The notes under the pieces were generated by a model. That model saw only the letters and a program-made list of their open reading frames with translations, did no database searches and was not told the DNA's origin. DNA of 64,000 nt from JACCTU01 sp963809175 (lineage in GTDB: Bacteria; Actinomycetota; Thermoleophilia; Gaiellales; Gaiellaceae): NCBI GenBank assembly GCA_963809175.1, contig CAWEIK010000001.1:248001-312000 (forward strand). Reading direction: 5' to 3'. Made by a program: the position numbers and the translations under genes. Positions 16,262 through 24,447 of this stretch are shown here, piece after piece; position 1 is the stretch's first letter; each line of letters begins with the position of its first letter.

Positions 16262-16605
16262 CCCTCGAGCTCCACCTGGATCATCACCGGGGACGCGTGG
16301 ATGCAGAAGATCTCGAGCCGCTCGTCGCCGGTCCCGATGTTCTTGAACTTGTGCGGCGTCTCCGGGCCGACGACCATCACGTCCCCGGGACCGACCTCGA
16401 CGTCCTGGCCGTCCGCGGTCATCCGCGCCGCGCCGCTCCGCACGATCCACGTCTCGGAGTACGGATGCTTGTGCAGGTCCGGCCCCTCGCCCGGCAGGTT
16501 GTTGACGAGGAAGAACGAGATGTCGGAGCCGTGGGGCTCCCCCTCGAACCTCACGGTGCCGCGATTGCTCGGTGGCAGCTCACTCGCTCGAATCAGTGCG
16601 TGCAC
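16258..16605 (-). CDS. Cupin domain protein
   Basis: The 115-residue single-domain cupin has motif 1 around GPDLHKHPYSETWIVRSG, with metal-type His and Glu, and motif 2 around GDVMVVGPETPHKFKN. Single cupins bind a metal and a small ligand; the reaction is unknown. GTG 16605 is chosen because GAGGAGAGG lies just upstream. The frame is open much further but the upstream part overlaps other genes. It overlaps the 3' end of the MmcQ/YjbR gene by 13 bases, so they are co-transcribed. Its TAG stop is formed by the right arm of the 16094-16261 element. Confidence 0.87.
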   Translation of the reverse strand: MHALIRASELPPSNRGTVRFEGEPHGSDISFFLVNNLPGEGPDLHKHPYSETWIVRSGAARMTADGQDVEVGPGDVMVVGPETPHKFKNIGTGDERLEIFCIHASPVMIQVELEG

Positions 16606-16967
16606 GACGCCTCTCCTCTCGTTGCGTGGGTCTTTGCGTAGGCAGCGGCGACGCTCTTCGGCACGACCATCGCCCACGCATCGACGACGAGCTCGCGCAG
16701 CTCGGTCGCGTCGAGCGCCGCCATGCGGACGACCGCCCAGTTGTAACGAAGGTCGGACGCGTCCGGCAGCCTGAACTTCTCCGGCTCGGCCTCGACGAGC
16801 GCTTCGCGCCACTCCTTCGGAAACGCGAAGCCAAGCTCCGTCTCGTCGCGCGAGAACGCCAGGTACACGATCCGCCCGACGCGGAACTTCACCCTGCCCC
16901 GGACGAACGCCTCCGTCGAACGCGGCAGGCCGGCTGCGACCGAACGCACGTCCTCGACCGTCGGCAT
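16593..16967 (-). CDS. MmcQ/YjbR family protein
   Basis: The 124-residue protein fits the MmcQ/YjbR family (CyaY-like fold, described as DNA-binding): PTVEDVRSVAAGLPRSTEAF at the start, KFRVGRIVYLAFSRDETELGF in the middle, and NWAVVRMAALDATELRELVVDAW before the C-terminus. Function in the cell is poorly defined. It lies 3 bases after the ABC permease gene on the same strand and overlaps the cupin gene, so it is part of a four-gene minus-strand group. Confidence 0.85.
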   Translation of the reverse strand: MPTVEDVRSVAAGLPRSTEAFVRGRVKFRVGRIVYLAFSRDETELGFAFPKEWREALVEAEPEKFRLPDASDLRYNWAVVRMAALDATELRELVVDAWAMVVPKSVAAAYAKTHATRGEASCTH

Positions 16968-16970
16968 CGG

Positions 16971-17768
16971 CTAATCGACGAGCTTCCGGGTCATCGCACG
17001 GATCGCGAGTCGCCACATGGCGAGGCCGAAGGCGACGAGCGACCCGAGGCGCAAGAGATCGGTCCAGCCCTCGAAGCCGAACACGGCGTGGCGGACGAGC
17101 TCGACGCACTGGTGCAGCGGGTTGAGCTCGCCGAGGGTCTGCGCCCACTCGGGGAGCTGATCCAACGGGAAGAACGTGCCGGCGACGAGAAAGAGCGGCG
17201 TGAGGACCGCGCTGACGATGTAGCTGAAGCTGTCGATCGAGTTGGCGAAGCCTGCGACCGCGATCCCGAAGCTCGCCCAGCCGTAGCCGGAGACGAACGC
17301 GATCACCGGCACCGTGAGCATCCCCCACGACGGGTCGAGGCCGAAGAACATCCCGACGATCAGCGGAAAGCAGCCGTAGACGCTTGCGCGCATCGCCATC
17401 CACAGCGCTTCGGCGGTGACGAGCTCCTCGGTGTCCACCGGCGCGGCGAGGATCGCGTCGTACGTGTGCTGGAACTGATACTTGACGAAGGTCCCGAACA
17501 TCGCGGGAAAGGCGCTCGAGAACAGCACCGCGGTGGCCACGATCCCGGTGGCGACGAAGTCGACGTAGTCGTAGCCGCCGATCGTGCTCACCAGCGAGCC
17601 GAAGCCGAATCCGAACGCCAGCAGGTAGATCGTCGGCTCGACGGTGGACGAGAACGTCGATGCCCGCCAGTAGGACGAGTAGTTCACGATCTCGCGCACG
17701 AGCACGCCGGTGAGCGCGGAGCGCTCGAGCCGCCCGATCCGCGCGCGAGGCTGAGCCACGGTGGCCAT
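16971..17768 (-). CDS. ABC-2 type transporter permease (DrrB-like)
   Basis: The 265-residue membrane protein has six predicted hydrophobic segments and the ABC-2 permease pattern: FSSAFPAMFGTFVKYQFQHTYDAILAAP, followed by LFLVAGTFFPLDQLPEWAQTLGELNPLHQCVELVR, which precedes the last helix in DrrB/NodJ-type exporters. It forms the membrane part of an exporter with the ATPase encoded just upstream, with which it overlaps by ATGA. Likely cargo is a lipid or hydrophobic drug-like compound, by family analogy only. Confidence 0.9.
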   Translation of the reverse strand: MATVAQPRARIGRLERSALTGVLVREIVNYSSYWRASTFSSTVEPTIYLLAFGFGFGSLVSTIGGYDYVDFVATGIVATAVLFSSAFPAMFGTFVKYQFQHTYDAILAAPVDTEELVTAEALWMAMRASVYGCFPLIVGMFFGLDPSWGMLTVPVIAFVSGYGWASFGIAVAGFANSIDSFSYIVSAVLTPLFLVAGTFFPLDQLPEWAQTLGELNPLHQCVELVRHAVFGFEGWTDLLRLGSLVAFGLAMWRLAIRAMTRKLVD

Positions 17769-18679
17769 CAGGCGATCTCCTCTCCCGTGAGCAGGACGAA
17801 CACGTCCTCGAGGTTCGCGGGGCGCCGCTCGCCCTCGGGCGCACGACCGTCGGAGCCTTCGATCCCGAGCACCGAGACGCTCGTCCCGGTCCGACGCGTG
17901 CGAAAGCCTGCAGAGCGCGCTTCGCTCTCGACCTCGGCGAGCCGTTTCGGCGGCCCGTACACCTCGACGGCCTCGCTTCCCGCGTGCTGCGCAACGAGGT
18001 CGGCCGGCGAGCCCGCTGCAACGGCTTTGCCGTGCGACATGATCAGCACGGTGTCGGCGAGGCGCTGCGCCTCTTCGATGTAGTGCGTCGACATCAGGAT
18101 CGTCGTGCCCTCGGACCGCAAAGCGTCGATCAGCGCCCAGAGCTCCTGGCGCACCTGGGGATCGAGGCCGACGGTCGGTTCGTCGAGCAGGATGAGTCTC
18201 GGCCGGTGCACGAGCGCACGCGCGATCAGCAGGCGCCGGCGCATGCCGCCGGAGAGCTTGTCCACGCGGCTGTCGCGACGGTCCCCGAGGTTCGCCATCG
18301 CGAGCGCGCGCTCGATCGCCGCGCGTCGATCGGCGCGGCCGATCCGGTAGAGGTGCGCGAAGACGAGCAGGTTCTGCTCGACGGTGAGCGTGACGTCGAG
18401 GTTGTCGAGCTGCGGCGTGACGCCGAGCTGCGCGCGCGCCTGCTTCGACTCCTCGGGCAACCGGAACCCGAGCACCTCGAGCTCACCCTCGTCGGCGATC
18501 GCCTGCGCCGTGAGCATCCGCATCGTCGTCGTCTTCCCCGCGCCGTTCGGGCCGAGCAGGCCGACGCACGTGCCGTACGGCACCTCGAGATCGAGCCCGT
18601 CGACCGCGGTGATCTCGCCGTAGCGCTTGACGACGCCCTGAAGGCGGATCGCAAGGTCGGTCACGGTGACATTCCCCAT
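17768..18679 (-). CDS. ABC transporter ATP-binding protein (DrrA-like)
   Basis: The 303-residue ATPase has Walker A GPNGAGKTTT (about residue 43), the signature LSGGMRRRLLIARAL, Walker B RLILLDEPTVGLD and the H-loop LMSTHYIEEAQ. The C-terminal 80 residues after DLVAQHAG are the DrrA-type extension. It powers the permease at 16971, whose ATG overlaps its stop. The start codon at 18679 is close to the 230-base gap shared with the divergent GGDEF/HD-GYP gene, where both promoters must lie. Confidence 0.92.
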   Translation of the reverse strand: MGNVTVTDLAIRLQGVVKRYGEITAVDGLDLEVPYGTCVGLLGPNGAGKTTTMRMLTAQAIADEGELEVLGFRLPEESKQARAQLGVTPQLDNLDVTLTVEQNLLVFAHLYRIGRADRRAAIERALAMANLGDRRDSRVDKLSGGMRRRLLIARALVHRPRLILLDEPTVGLDPQVRQELWALIDALRSEGTTILMSTHYIEEAQRLADTVLIMSHGKAVAAGSPADLVAQHAGSEAVEVYGPPKRLAEVESEARSAGFRTRRTGTSVSVLGIEGSDGRAPEGERRPANLEDVFVLLTGEEIA

Positions 18680-18850
18680 CGTCGAGAAGTTGGACTGTGG
18701 CGCAGGTCGGAACTCATCGACGAATGCTAGGCAGGGGAGCCGCCGCCACCGATGCCGTCAAATGGCTCTGCTAGCCTTTTGCCTGCACAGCGGGCGCAAA
18801 CTGGGTCGCACGCTATGCCGGCCGGAGTCCAAGACCAGCGGCTCCGATGG

Positions 18851-18910
18851 AGGAACCACCCCAAACCTCTGGTGGTCACGTTTTCAGGTGAGCGAAAACG
18901 GAGGAGGTCC
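18851..18910 (+). promoter_or_regulatory. Structured leader with anti-Shine-Dalgarno loop before the c-di-GMP gene
   Basis: Just upstream of the ATG at 18911 lie two hairpins. ACCACC (18855-18860) pairs with GGTGGT (18871-18876), and CGTTTTC (18879-18885) with GAAAACG (18894-18900). The loop of the first contains ACCTC (18865-18869), which is complementary to GAGGT (18904-18908) inside the Shine-Dalgarno sequence. This permits two exclusive folds, one hiding the ribosome site. The segment before it (18785-18850) ends CTCCGATGG and has GCACAG and GCAAAC blocks that faintly recall the c-di-GMP-I riboswitch core, but the match is incomplete. Confidence 0.4.
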
Positions 18911-20566
18911 ATGGGCTCGCTTGCACGCGGCTCTTCAATCGAGGGACTCACGGCGGCCGAGTTACGCGTTCGCGACCTGCTCGAACAGCAGAGCGCGTTG
19001 CGCGAGCTGGCGGTCGCGGTGGCGGAACTGCGCGCGCCCGAGGTGATCTACGAGCTCGTCGCAAGACAGGCCGCGCGAGTCGCCGGTGTCGACTCGGGCG
19101 CCGTGGTTCGCTTCCGCGTGGACGGCGTCGCCGAGGTCGTCGGCTCCTGGCGCATGGGGAGCAGACACACCGGCAGCCTGATCCCGCTCGACGGCACGGC
19201 CGGCGTGGCGGTCGTCGCCCGCACGGGGCGTCCGGCACGCACCAACGGCGCCGCCGCACACGCGAGCACGGTCGGACCAGGCGCCGCGAGGGCGGTGTCC
19301 TCGGTCTCGCTGCCGAACGGCGTTGCCGTTCCGATCCGGGTTCGCCGGGAGCTCTGGGGCTCCCTCCTCGTGGTCGGAAGTACCGACGAGGACGTCCCGC
19401 CCGATCTGGAGGAGCGGCTGGGGATCTTCGCCGACCTGGTCGGGTTGGCGATCACGAACACCGACACGAGCGCTCGACTGCTGGCGCAGGCCACCGGCGA
19501 TCCGCTGACCGGGCTCCTCAACCACCGCGCGTTTCAGGAGCGGGTGGAGAGCGAAGTCGGACGCGCGCAGCGCTACGGACGGCCGCTCGCGCTCGTGCTG
19601 CTCGACCTCGACCACTTCAAGCTGATCAACGACGCCTACGGACACCAGGCGGGCGACGCGGCGCTCATGCAGGCGGCACGCCTGCTCGAAGGAGGCGCGC
19701 GGGCCGGCGACGTTCTCGGCCGGATCGGCGGCGACGAGTTCGCGCTCCTCCTTCCGGAGACGTCGGCAGCAGGCGCGCTGCCGATCGCCGAACGCTGGGC
19801 GGAGCAGTTCCGCGCAGCGCCGGTCGGCGTCGCGACTCACCTGACGATGTCGGCGGGAATCTGCGACCTCACGCATGCAAACGGCAGCCAGGAGCTGCTG
19901 CGGTTCGCAGACGGTGCGCTCTACTGGGCGAAGAACGAAGGCCGCGACACGATCGTCGTGTACTCGCCCGAGATCGTGCTCGAACTCTCCGACGGCGAAC
20001 GAGCAGACCGCCTGCACCGCTTGCAGGCCCTGATGTCGATCCGCTCGCTGGCGCACGCGATCGACGTGAAGGAGCATCCGACCGACGAGCACTCCGAGCG
20101 GGTCGCCGACCTCGTCCGCCGACTTGCCGAAGCGGCGGGTTGGCCCCACGTGCGGGTTGCGCAGCTGATCGAGGCCGCCCGAATCCACGACGTCGGGAAG
20201 ATCGGCGTGCCGGACGACGTGCTGCTCAAGCCGGCTTTGCTCACGCCGGTCGAGTACGAGCTGATCAAGCCGCACGCGGCGCTCGGCGCACAGATGGCTC
20301 GGGAGGCTCTCACCGGCGAGCAGGCGATGTGGATCGAGCAGCACCACGAGCGTCCCGACGGCACGGGCTATCCCAACGGCCTGTCCGGTGCGCAGATCTC
20401 GGAGGGGGCCGGCCTGCTGGCGCTCGCCGACAGTTGGGCCGTGATGACGGCCGTCCGCAGCTACAGCCCCGCGAAGCCCGAGCGGGAGGCGATCACCGAG
20501 TGTCTCTCGCTCGCCGGCAGCCAGTTCACGCCGACCGCGTGCCAGGCGCTCGCGGCGATCGCCTAG
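18911..20566 (+). CDS. GAF-GGDEF-HD-GYP cyclic-di-GMP protein
   Basis: The 551-residue protein has an N-terminal GAF domain (about residues 20-190). A GGDEF domain follows (about 200-355) with DPLTGLLNHRAF and an intact GGDEF active site in RIGGDEFALLL. The C-terminal HD-GYP domain (about 375-545) has ARIHDVGKIGVPDDVLLK and HHERPDGTGYPNG. Both the c-di-GMP synthase and hydrolase motifs are intact, so it may switch between making and breaking c-di-GMP under GAF control. It has no membrane segment. ATG 18911 follows GAGGAGGTC; the frame is open 53 codons further up but without support. Confidence 0.92.
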   Translation: MGSLARGSSIEGLTAAELRVRDLLEQQSALRELAVAVAELRAPEVIYELVARQAARVAGVDSGAVVRFRVDGVAEVVGSWRMGSRHTGSLIPLDGTAGVAVVARTGRPARTNGAAAHASTVGPGAARAVSSVSLPNGVAVPIRVRRELWGSLLVVGSTDEDVPPDLEERLGIFADLVGLAITNTDTSARLLAQATGDPLTGLLNHRAFQERVESEVGRAQRYGRPLALVLLDLDHFKLINDAYGHQAGDAALMQAARLLEGGARAGDVLGRIGGDEFALLLPETSAAGALPIAERWAEQFRAAPVGVATHLTMSAGICDLTHANGSQELLRFADGALYWAKNEGRDTIVVYSPEIVLELSDGERADRLHRLQALMSIRSLAHAIDVKEHPTDEHSERVADLVRRLAEAAGWPHVRVAQLIEAARIHDVGKIGVPDDVLLKPALLTPVEYELIKPHAALGAQMAREALTGEQAMWIEQHHERPDGTGYPNGLSGAQISEGAGLLALADSWAVMTAVRSYSPAKPEREAITECLSLAGSQFTPTACQALAAIA

Positions 20567-21207
20567 GAGGGTTCGCGCCGCACGAGCAGCAGGTGGCTCT
20601 CGACGACGGCCTGGGCCACGTCGTAGAGCTTGCGCCCGCTCCGCTGTGACTGCGAGCGCAGGAGCTCGAAGGCCCGGTTCTCGTCGATCTCCTGGCGGGA
20701 CATCATGATCCCCTTCGCACGCTCGATGACCGCGCGCCGCGCGAACGCGCCCTCGAGGTTCGCGTACTCGGCGTAGCGGCGCAGCGTGATGTCGATCGCG
20801 CTCTGCATCTCCTCGGCGCGGCCGTCGACGATGTAGGCGAAGATGCCGCGCTTCGCTGCCTCGTTGACCCACGCGGGATCGTCCGCTTCGAGCAGCGCGA
20901 TCACCGGGCACGAAGCCTCGTGGACGATCTCGGAGATCATGTCGAGCGCGTGCTCACCGCTCACGCCCAGGCCGACGAAGGCGAGATCCGGATGCTCACG
21001 CTCGGTCGCCTCGGCGACCTCCGAGACTTCGAGCTCCCGTGAGATCACCTCGTGGCCGAGGCCGGTCACGATCGTCGCGATTCGTTCCAGCCGGTCTTTG
21101 CGCTCGTTCGCGATCAGGATCCGGAGCGAAGGGCGAAGTTCCTCGGTTTCGGACTTGCGGTCTGGCGGCGGCACAGACGGAGGGTCTCCGGCGGAGGGTA
21201 CGGACAC
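20563..21207 (-). CDS. ANTAR-domain regulator with degenerate receiver domain
   Basis: The product (214 residues from GTG 21207) has an N-terminal receiver-like fold and a C-terminal ANTAR domain: RRAVIERAKGIMMSRQEIDENRAFELLR, with the conserved Ala and aromatic spacing. ANTAR proteins bind paired hairpins in nascent RNA and prevent termination. The receiver lacks the usual residues. The acidic pair reads LIANERK, the phospho-Asp position is Gly in AFVGLGVSG, and the Lys position is Val in FAYIVDG. It cannot be a normal phospho-receiver. A GTG at 21312 is an alternative start but overlaps the divergent DUF488 gene. The stop overlaps the convergent c-di-GMP gene. Confidence 0.8.
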   Translation of the reverse strand: MSVPSAGDPPSVPPPDRKSETEELRPSLRILIANERKDRLERIATIVTGLGHEVISRELEVSEVAEATEREHPDLAFVGLGVSGEHALDMISEIVHEASCPVIALLEADDPAWVNEAAKRGIFAYIVDGRAEEMQSAIDITLRRYAEYANLEGAFARRAVIERAKGIMMSRQEIDENRAFELLRSQSQRSGRKLYDVAQAVVESHLLLVRREPS

Positions 21208-21295
21208 GGCGTCGAAGATCGCCTGAGCGGATTGTACCGGCGGCGGTCGGAACTTTTGACAAGTAGATAGACGTCGATTTTGCGATGATCCGGCC

Positions 21296-21781
21296 GTGCC
21301 GACGATCGCCACGATCGGCGTCTACGGCTGGACACTCGACGCGTGGCTCGACGCGCTGCGCGCCGCGGACGTTCGGCTCGTGGTCGACGTGCGCCAGCGC
21401 CGCGGGGTTCGCGGCAGCGAGTACTCCTGGGCGAACGCGCAGCGCCTGCAGGCTGCGCTCGCCGACGCGGGGATCGCGTACGAGCACCGCAAGGAGCTCG
21501 CACCGACGACGGAGCTCCGACAGCTGCAGTACCGCGAGGACGACAGGGTCGGCACCGGGAAGCGGTCCCGCGTGGGCCTGGCGCCCGAGTACGTCGAGCG
21601 CTACAGCCTCGAGGTGCTCGGGCAGGTCGACCTGCGGCCGATCGTCGACGCGCTGCCCTCAGACGGGTCGGCCGCGTTCCTGTGCGTCGAGCGAGACCCG
21701 GAGGCCTGCCACCGGTCACTCGTCGCCGCGCGACTCGCCTCCGAGTTCGGACTCCCGATCACGCACCTGCTGCCGAGCTGA
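21296..21781 (+). CDS. DUF488 family protein
   Basis: The 161-residue protein belongs to DUF488, recognised from ATIGVYGWTLDAWLDALRAADVRLVVDVR at the start and FLCVERDPEACHRSLVAARLA at the C-terminus, where Cys, Glu and His are conserved. The biochemical role is not established. The start is a GTG at 21296, in the short gap with the divergent ANTAR regulator. The 3' end overlaps the convergent VWA gene by 66 bases. Confidence 0.82.
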   Translation: MPTIATIGVYGWTLDAWLDALRAADVRLVVDVRQRRGVRGSEYSWANAQRLQAALADAGIAYEHRKELAPTTELRQLQYREDDRVGTGKRSRVGLAPEYVERYSLEVLGQVDLRPIVDALPSDGSAAFLCVERDPEACHRSLVAARLASEFGLPITHLLPS

Positions 21782-22790
21782 GGGCAGCCGCGGAGACCAG
21801 CGCGCCGCGAGCAGCCCGGCACCGAGAAGGAGAGCTGCCGCCGCGGCCAGGAACACGTACGTCACCTCCACGTTCGAGCTGCGGCGGCCGAGGTTGGACC
21901 CGAGCTTCTCGTACGCGTCGTCCAGCGTCTCGGCGTCGCGCGCTTCCGTGAACTCGCCGCCGGTCGTCTCCGCGATCGCCCGCAGGGTGACCGGGTCGGG
22001 CGGAACGGAGATGCGGTCACTGCCGAACCCGAAGAAGCCGCCGCCGGCGACGGTCCCGCTCGGCGTCCCGAGCGCGACCGTGTAGACGGGCATCGACGCC
22101 TCCTTCGCAAGCTGTGCGCCCTCGAGCGGCTGGAGCACGCCCTCGCGCTGCGCGCCGTCCGAGAGGAAGAGAATCGAGACGAGGTTCGAGCCGCCGTCGT
22201 CGCCACCGGTCGGCGCCGTCTCGGCATCGCTGCGGTCGCGCTCGAGCGTCTCGCGGCCGACGTCCACGGCCAGGCTGAGCGCGTCGCCGATCGCGGTGCC
22301 GCCGAAGGTCGCGTAGTCGCCCGAGGTGGTCGAGCGAGACGCTCACCTGCTCGTGGTCGGTCGTCGGCGGTGACGCGACCTGCGGCACGCCTGCGAACAC
22401 GACCATCCCGATGCGCAACCGGTCTGGAGCTCGGTCGAGGAAGAGCCTGATCGCGCGCTTCGCTGCGCCGAGTCGCGTCGGCTTGACGTCGCGCGCCTCC
22501 ATCGAGCGGGAGACGTCGAGCACGAGCACGACGGTCGCCCGGTCCTGCGGCACTTGCCCACGGACGTGCGGGCGCGCAAAGCCCCCGACCAGCGCCGCGA
22601 GCGCGAGCAGGATCAGGACGGGCGGGACGTAGCGTCGCCACGCTCGCCCCCGCGCCACCTCACGGAGAACCGCGAGGTTCGTGAACGTGACCGCGTAGCG
22701 AGCGCGACGCCGTTGGAGGACGACGTAGAGCCAGACGAGGAGCGGCAGCGCGAGCAGCGCCGCGAGTGCCCAGGGGCGCTCGAAGGTCAC
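21716..22790 (-). CDS. VWA-domain membrane protein (BatA/BatB-like), frame broken near 22320
   Basis: From GTG 22790 the frame encodes TFERPWALAALLALPLLVWLY, a second helix, then a von Willebrand A domain with the MIDAS start VVLVLDVSRSMEARD. After SVSLDHLG it runs into non-homologous Arg-rich sequence. The next frame continues as expected with VSILFLSDGAQ, MPVYTVALGTP and a C-terminal helix. The switch falls in a CCC run at 22320-22322, and dropping one base restores a protein of about 357 residues. Its start overlaps the stop of the secreted-protein gene (GTGA). It is the last gene of the MoxR-DUF58-VWA operon and a paralogue of 23485-24447. Confidence 0.8.
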
Positions 22791-23488
22791 CGGCCCGCCC
22801 CCGCGCAGAGCGCGTGCACCTGGACGACGGCGCGAACGCGAAGCGAGGCGTCCGCGCGGACGACCACCGAGACTCGGCCGGCGCGCACCGTTCGCGTGAC
22901 GGAGACGGAGGTCGCGACGGTCGTCGCCGGCACGGTCTGCGTGTACAGCCCCACCGCGTGGGAGGCGCCGACCAGCCGTTCGTTCCGCGCGCACCCCTGT
23001 CCCCCGCGCGTCGTCCGGCCGGCGAAGGCGTTCACCGTTCGCACGCGCCGCGTGACGGGACGTCCGGGCGGGAACGCGGCCGGCCGCAACCAGACGAACG
23101 CAGGCGGGCTGCCCCCTCCCCCCGACGCGGGGATGCACCCGATGTGCGGACGAAACGACGTCACCTGCCGAGTGGCGCCCGTGTAGAAGCCGTCGAAGAC
23201 GGCCGAGGTCGAGGTCGTGATCCCCGGGTTGACGGGACTTCCGAGCCGGCCGGGAAACGTGACGTCGATCGCGCGATGGCTGAGCTCAGCGTCAAGGCCG
23301 CCCACGGTGTAGCCGCGCGGACAGGCGACCTGGTACTGCACGTGCCGCGTCGCCGGGACGATCACCCACGGGCCCGCGACGGGGACGCACACCATCAGCC
23401 CGCGGCACTCGTTCGTCGCGCGCGCCTCACTCACGCCGGCGGCGAGCGCCGTCACCACGCACGCAAGCAACACGACGACGCGCGTCAC
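22787..23488 (-). CDS. Secreted cysteine-containing protein of unknown function
   Basis: I do not recognise this family. The 233-residue product has a signal peptide (VTRVVVLLACVVTALAAGVSEARA). The mature part is beta-rich with several Cys (NECRGLMVC, QVACPRGY, PHIGCIP, GQGCARN, HALCAGA), perhaps disulfide bonded. It ends with alternating Val/Arg strands. The GTG at 23488 is preferred because it overlaps the upstream VWA stop (GTGA) and follows GGAGGG. Its own stop overlaps the next VWA start in the same way. The tight coupling between two VWA proteins suggests it works outside the membrane with them. Confidence 0.75.
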   Translation of the reverse strand: MTRVVVLLACVVTALAAGVSEARATNECRGLMVCVPVAGPWVIVPATRHVQYQVACPRGYTVGGLDAELSHRAIDVTFPGRLGSPVNPGITTSTSAVFDGFYTGATRQVTSFRPHIGCIPASGGGGSPPAFVWLRPAAFPPGRPVTRRVRTVNAFAGRTTRGGQGCARNERLVGASHAVGLYTQTVPATTVATSVSVTRTVRAGRVSVVVRADASLRVRAVVQVHALCAGAGR

Positions 23489-24447
23489 GGAACCCTCCGG
23501 AACCACGCGGTCGAGAGGATCGCCCCCACGAGCAGGAACACCCCCGCGCCCGCGGAGAAGTAGTCGGTGATCTCGCGCTCTTCCTTGCGCGTCCCGAGCT
23601 GCGAGCCGAGCTCCTCGTAGACACGCTTCAGCTCGTCAGAGTCCGCCGCGGTGAAGAACCGTCCGCCGGACGCGCGTGCAACCGCGTCGAGCGCTCTGGG
23701 GTTCGCGGGAACGCGCGTGACCTCCTTGAAGCCGCCGACGAGCGTGCGCTCGATCGTGCCGTTCGGCGTGCCGAGCACGACCGTGTAGACCGGCGTGTTC
23801 AGCACGCGGGCTCGCCGCGCGGCCGCAGGCGCCTGCACCCGGCCCACGGTCTGCGCGCCGTCGGACACGACGACGACCGCCGCGGGCGGCGGCTTGTCGC
23901 TCCGCTCGCCGGATCGGCGGGCGAGGTCGACGGACAGCCGAATCGCGTCGCCGAGCGCCGTCCCCTCCGCGGGCCTCAGCACCGCGAGCCCGTCCTCGAA
24001 AGCGGCTCGGTCGACGGTCGGCGGAACGACCGGAATCGCGCGACCGGCGAACGACACGAGGCCGACGCGGAACTTCTCGGGCACCTCGCCGACGAACGCG
24101 CGCGCCGCGCGGCGCGCGGCGACGAGCCTCGTCGGCGCGACGTCCTTCGACGTCATCGAGGTCGAGACGTCGATCGCGACCACGATCGTCGCCTCCTCGC
24201 GCGGGACCGAAACCGTCGCGTGCGGTCGCGCGACTCCGACGAGCATCGTCGACAGCGCGAGCAGGAGCAGCGCCAGAGGCACGTGTCGCTTGCGCCCGAC
24301 CGGTCGCGAGACCAGGTTGGGGAGCAACGCCGGGTTGGCGAACCGCTTCGCGAAGTCGGTGCGGCGCCGCTCGCGCCGGATGTACAGGAAGACGACCGCC
24401 GGAACGACGAGCAGCGCCAAGAGCGCGATGGGCCACTCGAACGTCAC
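23485..24447 (-). CDS. VWA-domain membrane protein (BatA-like)
   Basis: The 320-residue protein has the BatA layout. Two N-terminal helices (WPIALLALLVVPAVVFLYI and VPLALLLLALSTMLVGVA) precede a VWA domain with the MIDAS motif VVAIDVSTSMTSKD, a Thr (EGTALGDAI) and Asp (VVSDGAQ). A C-terminal helix follows (FSAGAGVFLLVGAILSTAW). VWA domains bind divalent metal and partner proteins; with MoxR ATPases they take part in protein maturation or envelope stress functions. The GTG at 24447 overlaps the DUF58 stop, and its stop overlaps the secreted-protein start, both as GTGA. Confidence 0.9.
   Translation of the reverse strand: MTFEWPIALLALLVVPAVVFLYIRRERRRTDFAKRFANPALLPNLVSRPVGRKRHVPLALLLLALSTMLVGVARPHATVSVPREEATIVVAIDVSTSMTSKDVAPTRLVAARRAARAFVGEVPEKFRVGLVSFAGRAIPVVPPTVDRAAFEDGLAVLRPAEGTALGDAIRLSVDLARRSGERSDKPPPAAVVVVSDGAQTVGRVQAPAAARRARVLNTPVYTVVLGTPNGTIERTLVGGFKEVTRVPANPRALDAVARASGGRFFTAADSDELKRVYEELGSQLGTRKEEREITDYFSAGAGVFLLVGAILSTAWFRRVP

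Noticed and set aside
18785..18850. Confident call of a c-di-GMP-I (GEMM) riboswitch
   Set aside because: Individual blocks look similar but the conserved core order and the tetraloop/receptor pair cannot be aligned convincingly by eye.
18962..20911. 649-residue minus-strand open frame opposite the GGDEF/HD-GYP gene
   Set aside because: No domain is recognisable and it mirrors the strong coding pattern of the plus-strand gene; long shadow frames are expected at this GC content.
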